Source: Tetramitus jugosus (Eukaryota > Heterolobosea > Eutetramitea > Acrasida > Vahlkampfiidae). Taken from it: 64,000 nucleotides of DNA. The translations under genes were made by a program, and so were the position numbers. Within the stretch, counting starts at the first letter, position 1; each line of letters starts with the position of its first letter. Below, piece after piece: positions 21,401 to 30,508 of the stretch. The stretch covers positions 62,001 to 126,000 of the forward strand of contig OW569374.1 in NCBI GenBank assembly GCA_937625935.1, in the 5' to 3' direction. The notes beneath the pieces were generated by a model. That model had not been told where the DNA came from, did no database searches, and worked only from the letters and a program-made list of their open reading frames with translations.

Positions 21401-21662
21401 TGGCACAGTTTGCTCCATTTCCGCAGTTCTCAGAGTTTGTTTGGGAGTGTTTACAACAAGAGCTACAATGTGTACAACCACTAAATCTGTTAGTAGAGCT
21501 AGAGTAAACATTTTCTTGGTCTCTGGGCAGCAGAGTTGGACTGGGACTCAAAGGGAATAGAGAAGGCCTCGTATAAAAGTCATTTGTCACTCTAGGTCTC
21601 ATATCGAGATTGTTTTGAGCTTGAGATAGGATCGTATCCAAACTTGTTCTCCAATCATCCAT
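18492..21662 (-). CDS. Long coiled-coil protein with acidic C-terminal half
   Basis: The product has 1056 residues, beginning MDDWRTSLDTILSQAQNN. The frame is open further upstream, but with no ATG; the extension would need a GTG at 21881 and crosses an E2F-like promoter motif, so 21662 is the start. A Cys/Asn-rich patch (SGCTHCSSCCKHSQ) lies near residues 60-95 and could bind metal. Residues ~100-570 are predicted coiled coil from heptads rich in Glu, Lys, Leu and Gln (for instance RVKRKSNELESGLSILQKK). Residues ~590-1000 are strongly acidic and disordered, with repeated Ser/Asp/Glu clusters. The C-terminus ends EQDDEFDYDEF. The layout is like a cytoskeletal or centrosomal scaffold, but no family is identifiable. 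Confidence 0.65.
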   Translation of the reverse strand: MDDWRTSLDTILSQAQNNLDMRPRVTNDFYTRPSLFPLSPSPTLLPRDQENVYSSSTNRFSGCTHCSSCCKHSQTNSENCGNGANCANHVNSEQHFRMREMEQGYLQQLSVMKMEMATVKKIVEQFRQDILFEFDSRTALVSNSIKEEAMRQLEVNQLKLRDETKKWEDALVQRIEDYDYQKRNQSAMYEQINRRIDLMSQEQSETAARTHGSLLNFKSKVDELIHQLQTINDKHDANYSLLGKKVSQEASYNEHHRLTTRNTISELKESIEDKSNIVSSYQAIQDKWRQNKDEWQKVEKEISLRIGKMEYNNNVVVSELERRTESLEKEGRKRALKENEMLERLATIEAKSVEYGRVPLLATHNEGVTQFLFDENMSSVNVALENLSSELSRVKRKSNELESGLSILQKKEDQNSDAVKTSYRELNIKFDENERELSKLREELRLTNQGLSRKIMMSESNINSLKEKIEMLHVSMEDWKRNGSSTTISLRDSPDIYFEELQRAVATIRSDMDLEIKKMKTFVSTYNNDVGEFRTKQDHLSTIVSQQISSLDTKIEELQIAMKSRVSRVLSPSTEANASAEHPPTEYFDHRRASITNEESMSALNKSIEQDTDDDFDENRYVEDGTEMDQKIEQLLGVDDSYVEEEEHQSAEDFSYHDSEKSSTEEEDEMKFFIRNDPQNLDDLSNLNDEVSLHSLMEEVPPDVSVISSPTRSIGSHEEVNSAKSVHPVEASENDPSHSPSNNSLLELKDLSLVEPDTVDNSTLEQYAHDLGIDELQSSAVSIGDAQSGAEIQHNSLARNNEQETTEVENCVSEIDEVDHFDNDSKDDSRNGWQSSNKEQVQIVGNTLDEENQPAHEEDDPLQDVTNENPDYESGNEWQEELNHPIEGFGYDSDHFEVDIFRAMSDDEHELSFEGDIEDDALDEIADSIFNDQLVEENIPVQDKEVNHSLSPRNQETTQSIKRNTPTLQFLSRPGMQQQDSSSEDDDEEEEQGMMAAKMFSDQNLRMQAMQTTGSSILSRLKSSPFSRDDDIDIEQFTESNRVDNEQDDEFDYDEF

Positions 21663-21726
21663 TTTGTTATGTGGTTCAACAATGGAGTACCTTTCGCCCG
21701 TTTTTTCGCAAAAGACTTTGGTACAA

Positions 21727-21738
21727 TTTTGGCGGGAA
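21727..21738 (+). promoter_or_regulatory. E2F/DP-like motif
   Basis: TTTTGGCGGGAA matches the metazoan/plant E2F consensus TTTSSCGS plus AA. It is 65-76 bases upstream of the coiled-coil gene start and ~275 bases upstream of the SAPS gene start. The interval 21663-22011 is their shared divergent promoter and otherwise shows only A/C-rich leader sequence. Function is inferred from the motif alone. Confidence 0.35.
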
Positions 21739-22011
21739 CCAGTTATACATTCATTTCCCAAATCAACCGACTTTGTGAAGATCCGTGACAGGTTCTGAGC
21801 ATCGTTAGCAGTGTTGTTGACTGACAGTTGTGATAGTATAATATTTTGCCAAATATCAAAACAAGTCTCAACAATGAACACTGAACTATGATAATTTTCC
21901 TCCTCTCACACGCACCTGAAAGCAAAAAAACTCCCACAAAACACCCACAAAATCATCCCCAACAACAACAATATCAAAAACACCATCCATCAACAAATAT
22001 CAATCAACTGA

Positions 22012-24564
22012 ATGGCCAATCAACAACAACAACAACAACACTCATCCACCACTCACACTACTCCCACCACTGACACCATCACTAAAGAAAATGAAGATGA
22101 AAATGAAGATGAAGAAGGCATGAACACCAATAACAAAAAACATCGTGCTCTCATCATGTTCTCAGAGTTATTAGACTTGGAACATCCCATCCTATCCAAC
22201 AACATGATTGCCTATCTTGAACAAGATGGCATGTATCGTTTGTTTCTCTCTTTTATCACTAGACCTTTTATTCTATCATCATTCAATTCATCATCATTAA
22301 ACGCTACATGTCTCACATATGATATGAGTCAATTACACTTGACTCTTCAGTCATCATCATCATCATCTTTATTCTCCAAGCATTTACTTCCTCTTCATTT
22401 TGATCATCAAGTGAAGAATAGTAATGATAATGATGAACAGGAAGAATATGTAGCAACGGTTCGATCCTATAGAGCAGTTGATTTAATCTGTAATGCTTCA
22501 AATCTGTTAAAAAAATCAATTGAAAATCACATGAATATCATTGTTGAGTCATTGTTTGTTGATTGTTTTCACATTGACAACAACAACAACAAGAAGGAGA
22601 AGAATGATATTGATGATAAGGAGGTGTTGATGATTTCCAAGTGCAATTTTTTTCATTTTCACAAGTTGATGGAACACTTGGTCAATCAATATAGAATGGA
22701 AGTGTTTGAGGTGTTGAGAGAAAAACGGTTGATTCCATTGATGATTCCACATGTGGGCCGTCATGCCATTCTGAGTAACACAATGATGCATTTGATTGAA
22801 ATGTCTCAACCGTCTTCGTCTTCTTCTGTTGCGTCTCTTGCGACGAAATTAGGTCTCCAGTCACAGTTGGCTCAAGATGATTTGTTGTTGAGATTGATAC
22901 GGATCATGATGACTACCAAGAAGAAGAAGACAAGTATGACATTGGGTGAAAATAAGGAGGATATCGATAGATGTGTAAATAGAAGAGTAAAACAAGAAGA
23001 AGGAGACGAAGAAGAAGCAGAAACGAGGGATTGTGTATTGATGGGAAGGGTGATCCATATGGATGAAGCAATAGAGAGTGCATGTGATTTGGTGATTGAG
23101 TTGGTGGATGAGTTGTGTCATCAGGAGATTGAACGAGAAAAGTATGTGAGTGATTTGGCAAAGAGTGAGGAATACAAGAAGAGGAATCAGCAGAATGGCA
23201 TTACTTTGAATAATCCGAGTAGCAAAGGTCATGCGAGACAACCACCGACACTTGTGTTGAACATTGGTAATAGAAGTTTTGCTCCCGATACTCTATCAAA
23301 CAATGTACCGCAAATGATGAATCATGGAGATGCAGCGACAAGAGCGAGTTCAGATACAGATACTGCGACGCATCAGACGAGCAAGAGTGAGCGCAGTGAA
23401 GATGACGAAACGTTCAACGAGATCAAAAAGGGAGTCGGGCACATCTTGTCCAGTCTTTTCATTCCACAGGAGGTAAATTACGGAACAAAAACAATGACGA
23501 AAAATCATAATTATATCATTGAGTTGTTGCGAGTGATTGAGGATGATGAACATTATAGTTATACGAGTCGCAAGTGCTGCAGTAGAGTGCTCTTGTACAT
23601 TGTCGAGCGAACATTTGGTCGGGCAAGGACGAAGCATGAGGAAGAGGATCAATCATGCACCGATCGTCCAAAATCCCTGACCGATATCCATGAGAGTGTC
23701 ATCGAAACCATTGTGGAACATTTTCCAATCTTGTGCAACGTGCTCATGAAGGAGAAGGATCCCACAGATCGTGACTCTGTTACGCTATCGGCTTATTCTG
23801 TAACTCGTGGGTTCTCTGTATTTCGCATGAATATCATGCAACTGTTGCTGAGTGCTGTTCGGTACTCTTACCTGTGTGGTGATCCAGATCAATGCTCTGT
23901 GCTTTTGGCTCACGTAGAGAAGACCAAGGACGAACCAACAGATATATTCAAAGTGCTGATCGACTGGTTCATCACCTATCGGTTCAATAACATGTATCAT
24001 AATGTATTTGGTGATTTGATGAGCGAGATTATTTATTCGGGAGAAGAGGCTGTGCTCTGGTGTATATTAACCAAAAATGAATTCCTTACAAAAATTATGA
24101 ATCTGTACGACGATACGCTGCCGGCTGACAATCGAGGACATATTCTGATGATCTGCAATTTGTTACGACTAACATCGGACACATTTGACCGCCAATCATA
24201 TCTTTACAGATACTTGTCTTTGAATAAGAAGTGGAAAGATTTCCAATCCAAGTTGATTCATGATACGTTGATTGAGATTGGATCGTCGAATGAACGAGAT
24301 GTGATGATTGGATCGGAATATGCAGAGGAGCTTGGTTTCTATGAAAATAATCAGTATCATAGGGAGGCAGAAGATCATATAGTACATCCCTCACCTGAAG
24401 AGCAAGTAACAATTAATAATGAGATAGGCGAGGAGGAAGGAGCGTTTAGCGATGAGCTTTATGATGATTACTCTGATGACGAAGGGGAAGCCATGGATAT
24501 CGACTATCAACATTATCCCGAAGAAGATGATGACGATGATGTGTTTGAGTATAGAGAAGAATGA
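22012..24564 (+). CDS. SAPS-domain protein (PP6 regulatory subunit-like)
   Basis: The product has 850 residues. After a poly-Gln and Thr-rich start, residues ~45-330 follow the SAPS pattern: a LLDLEHPILSNNMIAYLE helix, AVDLICNASNLLKKSIENH, HKLMEHLVNQYRMEVFEVLR and LIPLMIPHVGRHAILSNTMM. The last one matches the family's conserved 'H-I-G-x-x-A-I-M' block. A second helical region at ~470-780 includes VIETIVEHFPILCNVL and FSVFRMNIMQLLLSAV, as expected for the SAPS C-terminal part. The tail is acidic (YPEEDDDDDVFEY). SAPS proteins bind and direct the PP6/Sit4 phosphatase in cell-cycle and nutrient signalling. Sequence is divergent and long Ser/Asn/Asp inserts interrupt the domain. The stop is 28 bases from the stop of the MAP3K gene opposite. 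Confidence 0.7.
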   Translation: MANQQQQQQHSSTTHTTPTTDTITKENEDENEDEEGMNTNNKKHRALIMFSELLDLEHPILSNNMIAYLEQDGMYRLFLSFITRPFILSSFNSSSLNATCLTYDMSQLHLTLQSSSSSSLFSKHLLPLHFDHQVKNSNDNDEQEEYVATVRSYRAVDLICNASNLLKKSIENHMNIIVESLFVDCFHIDNNNNKKEKNDIDDKEVLMISKCNFFHFHKLMEHLVNQYRMEVFEVLREKRLIPLMIPHVGRHAILSNTMMHLIEMSQPSSSSSVASLATKLGLQSQLAQDDLLLRLIRIMMTTKKKKTSMTLGENKEDIDRCVNRRVKQEEGDEEEAETRDCVLMGRVIHMDEAIESACDLVIELVDELCHQEIEREKYVSDLAKSEEYKKRNQQNGITLNNPSSKGHARQPPTLVLNIGNRSFAPDTLSNNVPQMMNHGDAATRASSDTDTATHQTSKSERSEDDETFNEIKKGVGHILSSLFIPQEVNYGTKTMTKNHNYIIELLRVIEDDEHYSYTSRKCCSRVLLYIVERTFGRARTKHEEEDQSCTDRPKSLTDIHESVIETIVEHFPILCNVLMKEKDPTDRDSVTLSAYSVTRGFSVFRMNIMQLLLSAVRYSYLCGDPDQCSVLLAHVEKTKDEPTDIFKVLIDWFITYRFNNMYHNVFGDLMSEIIYSGEEAVLWCILTKNEFLTKIMNLYDDTLPADNRGHILMICNLLRLTSDTFDRQSYLYRYLSLNKKWKDFQSKLIHDTLIEIGSSNERDVMIGSEYAEELGFYENNQYHREAEDHIVHPSPEEQVTINNEIGEEEGAFSDELYDDYSDDEGEAMDIDYQHYPEEDDDDDVFEYREE

Positions 24565-24592
24565 ATCGCCAATTCATTGTGAACAATAAATT

Positions 24593-27537
24593 TCATCCAC
24601 TTAAAGTTGTGGCTGAGCGTTCATATGCGCCCCTCAGGAATTCACGGATTGATTTACGGCTGTCATAACCTTCCTTAGGTTCTTCCTCCAATACAATCCG
24701 TGGTGGTTTCATATGGCTCTGCTTCTCTTTGGTGAACAAAGCTTCGGTGCTCTGAAGATTCACATTGTCTTCTCTTCTATCGCGCTCTGCGAAAAAGTCT
24801 GGAGTGTTTGATCTCTCCCTGTATGGTATTGGTGCCTCTTCCTCAGTTTGGTACCTCGTCTTAAAGGAGCGTCTCCTTGGTCTTGTTGGAAGGATTGGTT
24901 GAGGGGAAGGGACTGGTTGAATATCGACATCATCAGATCTTCCTAAAAGCTTCGTGTCTGTTGTTACGTCCTCATTAGGTGTAGTGAGTGTAAGTGGAGC
25001 CACCATTCTCTTTGGATGGACGGGCACTGACTGAGTGCGTGGGTCGTGAGTTGGGGATGAGAGCTTCTTCGCTGATCTCGGTGTTAGCGAGGTGGACATT
25101 GGTCCTTTGCCATGTATAGGAACCTCAACGTCTCTGAGCCACGGGTGTTGCAAGAGCTGGAAGGTCGTGTACCGCTTACTCTGATCTCTTTCAAAGCAAT
25201 TTCTCAGAAAGTCTTTTGCTTTCTCAGAGATACAGTCTGCAAACATTGGTGGATCATTTGTTGACGCAATTTTAAACATGACCGCTGCAGCGGTGGTACA
25301 CTCTGAAAATGGTGGTTTGCCCGTGAACATCTCCAAGACAGTGCATCCTATACTCCATATATCGGCCGGTCTACCATGTCCTTCTTGTGTGATTACTTCA
25401 GGAGCCATAAAGTTAGGAGTGCCAATGAGAGATTTGAAATCTGTAGACATCGTCATGATATCTTGAATCTTCTTTGAAGCGCCAAAATCAGCTAACTTTA
25501 TCACACCTTCTACATTGATCAGTATGTTGGCTCCCTTGATATCCCGATGAACGATTCTGTTTTCATGAAGGTACAAGAGACCTATTAATATTTGTTTGGT
25601 GAACTGCTTCACAATATCTTCGCTGAGACGACCAAATCGTTTTATCAAGGAAGCAATAGATCCACCGGGCACATATTCCAAGAAAATATCGAGAGTTGCC
25701 CCTAATTTCTCTGCTCCATAATACTGTACAATATTGATATGCTTCAAAGATTTCATTAAAGTAATCTCTCTTTGTAATGCGTTCAGTTTCTAATTAACAA
25801 AAATGATGTTAGTTTCTTCGTGGTATACATACAGAGTTCAACAAAACAATGAAAAACAAACCTCTTCTAGAATTTGTGGGGGGACGTTAGCGAATGTCAC
25901 TTCCTTGACAGCAAAAAACTGGCAATTGTCGGCATCAAAACTCATATACACCTTTCCATTTGCTCCATGTCCAATTAGGTCACCCTTCTTGTAATTCTTT
26001 ATGCTCTTTCTTCGCTTTTTCTCTTTTTGCACCTCGTTTGGTGTTCCGGGATCTGATTCACCTGAATGTTCTTGGCTTTCGGGTCTTGAAGTCGAAGAAG
26101 CATTACTCTTTGCACTATTCACCCTTTCGTCTGTACACTCAACTCTCCTACTCGAAGACATGGATGGATAACTCGTGGAGCGTTCTCGAGTCGACCTGGA
26201 AGAAGATCTCTTCTTTTCTCTCCTCCCCTTCTCACTTTCGGATTCACTCCTATCGTTAAGGGCACTATCAGAATTAGTAGGACTAGCTAGGAGCACAGGA
26301 GTTCTAGATCCAGAACTACCATGGTCACTTTCCAATGGTGAATCATTGTTCGACCGCGTGTGTTTAGTCAGCATCGGCAGAGTCCCTCTCGGTGTTATAG
26401 GTGTTCGAGGGGTGCGTGGTGTTGGGGGAGTTCGAGAATGATCTGAGTGGGGAGACCCTCCTCCTGAAGTAGGTGTTGATGATCTAGGTGAGATATTCAA
26501 TGGAATAATCTGCTGGTGATGTGGTGTATGGGCAGACATCGGAGAACCTACCACACTGATCATATTGTTTGTCTTGTTTGACATAGGATACATTTTACTG
26601 CTGTGTCGAGACGAAGAAACTTGAGGAGATGATGGATGGAAGAATAAACTTGGAGATGGTGATCTAGGGGTCCGTCTTTGACCATTATGAGGCGATGGTG
26701 GTATGCTCGAAGATGGAGAAAGCGTTGTAAACTGTTGAGGTTGTTGGTACCGTGTCACTGAATAGGGTGAACTGGGCATTTCGTATCCATGCCGCGTCTT
26801 CACACTTCCCTTGGTTATCGAAGGCTATAATCATAACAAAATTTAACATGAGTGAGTGTACTACATTCAAAGTTCAACCAACAGAATGAAAATTGACGGG
26901 CTTACCTTCCTAGTTTCTATTCCCGTGAGATTATTTGCATTGATACTCATCGACTTTATCGATGTTGCCTTTCTGCTGCTGCTCGGGTGAAATGCATTTG
27001 ATAGTTTCGAGCTCGATCGTTCATACAAATCCTGATAGATATCATCACATACACAACAATATGAAATAAAGAAATGAGTGAACACATTTTCTCAATCATA
27101 CATTTTTGGATCCAAATTGACAGACTTACATGCAAATCTTCTCTTAGAGCTTCTTCATCCAGTGTAAGTGTCACCATCGAAGCTCCATTACTCACCAAAG
27201 TTGGAGACAATAGATTACTTGCATGATTGTGAATGGATTGATGATGAGGATGAACTACACCACTGTTCACACTCGATGCTCTCTGTTGAGCTTTTCTTCC
27301 TCTGATCGTAGCTACACTGGAGCTACCACTTCCATTGTTCAACAACCATGACATGGATGAATCATCATTGTGAAGGTCAGCTTCGATAATGTTGTCATCT
27401 ACAGGAGATGATGTCTCTGCGCCCAAATGATGAATGTTGTTGATGTTATTGCTGTAGTTATTATAGCTGATATTGTTACTCAGGTTCTCATCATGATGGT
27501 TGGTAAGATGTTTGAGGTGTTGAGGTCTTCTTTTCAT
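24593..27537 (-). CDS. STE11/MAP3K-type protein kinase
   Basis: Four exons, 27130-27537, 26906-27031, 25862-26824 and 24593-25789, with introns of 98, 81 and 72 nt, all phase 0, give 897 residues. Donors are GTAAGT, GTAAGC and GTTTGT. Residues 1-470 are Ser/Pro/Thr-rich and probably disordered regulatory sequence with many SP/TP sites. The kinase domain spans ~475-745: glycine loop IGHGANGKVY, lysine in FFAVKEV, a long helix-C/beta-4 region (LNALQREITLMKSLKHINIV), VHRDIKGANILI, DFG in LADFGASKKI, and GTPNFMAPEV. HRDIKGANIL and GTPxFMAPEV are typical of MEKK/ANP-type MAP3Ks. The C-terminal ~150 residues are basic and Pro-rich. It would phosphorylate a MAP2K. The start at 27537 is the first true ATG. 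A TATATAAT motif about 115 bases upstream (27651-27660) is a promoter candidate. Confidence 0.88.
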
Positions 27538-27875
27538 GGTCAATCAACATAAAGCAGAATACACAAAGATATGACGAGTTTAGTTGATGTTGTTGGAAAT
27601 ATTGTTGAGCAAGCTTTCACACAGAGTTGGGTTACGAAAAGCTTTTAGAGCTATATAATATCCAATTGATTGATTGGTTATTAATTAATTTGGAGACAGG
27701 GTAATATTGAAGCGAATGATGCTGACCCAAACAGTAGCCGTAGTTGCTGTGTTTGTTCGCGTGAGAGTTTATGATTTCGAGGGAATGCCGCAAGCGACGA
27801 ATCACTCGACAGATTCGCGAGTCAGAGTCGCGTCCTAACAGAACGGTGAGAATGACAATTGGTCCTATAATAAAG
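27538..27875. other. Intergenic: MAP3K promoter
   Basis: 338 bases lie between the MAP3K start and the TPR-SGNH stop (both minus strand). They contain the TATATAAT stretch at about 27651-27660 and an AT-rich TTAATTAATT block at about 27680-27690. No coding frame or RNA gene is recognised. Confidence 0.35.
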
Positions 27876-30348
27876 TCATTTGCTCACTTTTTGTTCTAAG
27901 ACCTCATTAAGAGCCTTTTCTAGCAGAGGAGTATACCGAGGATGAATATGAGTTCCATCGAGCTCATACTCCTTCAGCAGACTCTTTTGATCGCTTGTCA
28001 GCAGCTGATCAAAGAAGTGCAACCATTTGAGACGATTTCTATGACTACTTGCCTTACTGTTCAGCTTGGTTAGTTTCTCAAGCATAATACGATTGAACAG
28101 TTTGACAGTGTCTCTGGTTACATCGAGAACTGGCAACACGGGATGAATATAGATGTCCAAGTTCTTCTTCTTTTGTATTTTGCGCAATTCGTTCAAGTAG
28201 ATGTCAATAGCTATTCCGATGCCCTCTTCCAAGTTTTTGTAACGGCACTTTTGGACAGCAAGCCATATACCTTCCCTGCAATCTATCTCCCCAAACATGA
28301 ATATAACTTGCTCATTGTCTGGTATTGATTCAATAGCAGAAGTAAAGTTGGCTTTGGGATAGAAGTCTGACTCAGGTCGCATATGCCAACATTTCAGTCC
28401 TGTGACTAGTACAGGCAGCAATGTTCTTTTTTGTTCACCCATCTGTATGACTTGCCACGCAGGGCTCAGACAGTGACTTTCGCCACATACATACAACGGT
28501 GGAGCATCTGGCATGATTGGTAATTGCTTTGATAGATACGTCATTATCTGCGATATACAACAGAAATAGGCATGCTCGTTCCGAATGGTAGTATCGTGCA
28601 ACTGTTGACCCACTCTCAATCCCTCCAGTCTTGATATGATCGGAGGAAGTTGCGATAAGGCTCCAGTTACATACAAAATCTTTACCACCGTAAAATAGAG
28701 AGCAAGTAGATCGAGTTGATCAACAGTATGCTGTAGTGATTCAAGATGTCAGAGTGATTGAATATCGACAATTATCATAAGTAAGTAAGTAGTGATACCA
28801 TACCTTTTCTGTTGTTTTTGCTTTGATAGATATAGCCGGAGATCCCTTCTTCACTAAGACAGATCCTTGATTTGGCACCCATTGTAACTCCATCTCGTTT
28901 GAAAAATCTACAGCTTTATCTCCATGTCTATACTCGCTTGTTGCAGATGAAGAGATAACACAAACATCCTCAATGAATCTTACAAACTCTCCCGCTGTAA
29001 GATCTCCAACTGAGGCAGATGAATTAAGTGTGAGATATTTCTTGCACTCATCAATTGCTTCTTGATATCGAATATGTAACTCATATGTGTGCACGAGATT
29101 CAGCATGTAAGAGACATTATCAGGTTTGATTTTCAAAGCCTCTCGGTATAAAACAATCGCCTCTTCTACTGCAGAATGCTCTTTGACTATGAGAGCTATC
29201 CATGCCAAAGCAGGTGCTATATCTGAACTTTTTGCAGTGCTGTTTGTTAATTGCTGAATAAGTAGTTTGGGTCCTGCCTTCGGATTCTTGATCACACCAG
29301 CTAACATTGTCTTAACTAATTTGTTATTCTGATCCTTCACGAGACATCGCAACAAAACACTCAACGCTTCATCATAATCCATTCGATCTATCATAACATA
29401 TGCATACTCAATCAACGCATCTTGATTTTGGTCATCTTGTAATAACACGTGAGAGATGAGACCGAAACCAGCCTCCTTCTCACCCAACCGATAGAGTGTT
29501 TTTCCAAGCTTGATCGTTAAATCACTCTTCATTTCACTAATTCGCAATTTAGTAGCGCCATCAGCTGCATTCGAGCTAGAAAGAACTTTTTCAAACACTT
29601 GATTTGCAAAATTATAATTCTCCAATGCCTTAGTATACTGTTTCTCATAAAAATAGGAGTCAGCCAAACTGAGAAACACCTTGTAGTCATAGTGCTTTTG
29701 ATCAATCACCATCTGAAGATATTTTGCTGCCTTGTCATACACACCACAAATGAAATAAATAGTACCCAGATTTGAACAACAGCCCAGCTTGTCCACACCC
29801 AGCTCTAAAAGCTTTGAGAAATACTCTACTGATACATTGTACTTTTTCTTGACAAAAGCTTCATTAGCAACCTGATTCAACTGCTGTGCAATTGCAAGAA
29901 TCTGTTGTTGCTGTTGCAAGGTAGGATTGTTGCTTGCTGCTTTCTGTTTGGGCACGATCTGAGATTGCTTCTTCTTGCTTGTGGTCTCTTCAGATCTTGA
30001 TCTTGTGTTAAACTTGATAAAAATGTGCATATTGTCACTCAATGATTGCACCACTTGGCCATTCTCCTCTGATGTCAAAAACAGCATGCACTGATCCAAG
30101 TTGGACTCTGCAGCCAGAACTGCCTCAATCAAGTCACTGTTGGCACCTTTTGTGTGCTTGAGATGATCAATCAACACAAGTTTGAATTGATCAATTGATG
30201 TTGCCTCGGCACTGTCCCAATCAATCACATCAGAGTAGGCATACTCTGTCCAATGAACATGAATTCTCAACAACATGGCCGAACCTGAATTTGATCTTGA
30301 GAAATTCGGGAGTAGGGGATTCATTGCTTCTTCTTTCCACACACACAT
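27876..30348 (-). CDS. TPR protein fused to an SGNH/GDSL-hydrolase-like domain
   Basis: Two exons, 28804-30348 and 27876-28730, with a 73-nt phase-0 intron (donor GTATGG, acceptor CTACAG), give 799 residues if translation begins at 30348. ATGs at 30324 and 30276 are alternatives. Residues ~150-440 hold TPR units (NVSVEYFSKLLELGVDKLG; YDKAAKYLQMVID; YTKALENYNFANQVFEK; EEAIVLYREALKIKP; YQEAIDECKKYLTL). The C-terminal ~250 residues carry SGNH-like blocks: GESHCLSP (nucleophile Ser candidate), GEIDCR (block III, with Asp where Asn is usual) and LDGTHIHP (the DxxH pair). The order and spacing fit an esterase/acyltransferase-like fold. The TPRs probably bind a partner and place the catalytic domain on it. 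The SGNH assignment is by motif only. Confidence 0.65.
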
Positions 30349-30508
30349 CTACGAAACACGTATTTCCTCCAACCAAATTTTGACCGCCTCCAGATCGGAG
30401 ATATTTTTCCCCGAGCAGAGTAAATTCACAAACAACAACGTCAAATCATCACACATAGCTGGAGCTGCTCACTTGTGAACAACCACAACATTTCATTTTT
30501 CGATTATC

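Noticed and set aside
21663-21881. N-terminal extension of the coiled-coil frame
   Set aside because: It would need a GTG start and would translate through the E2F-like promoter motif.
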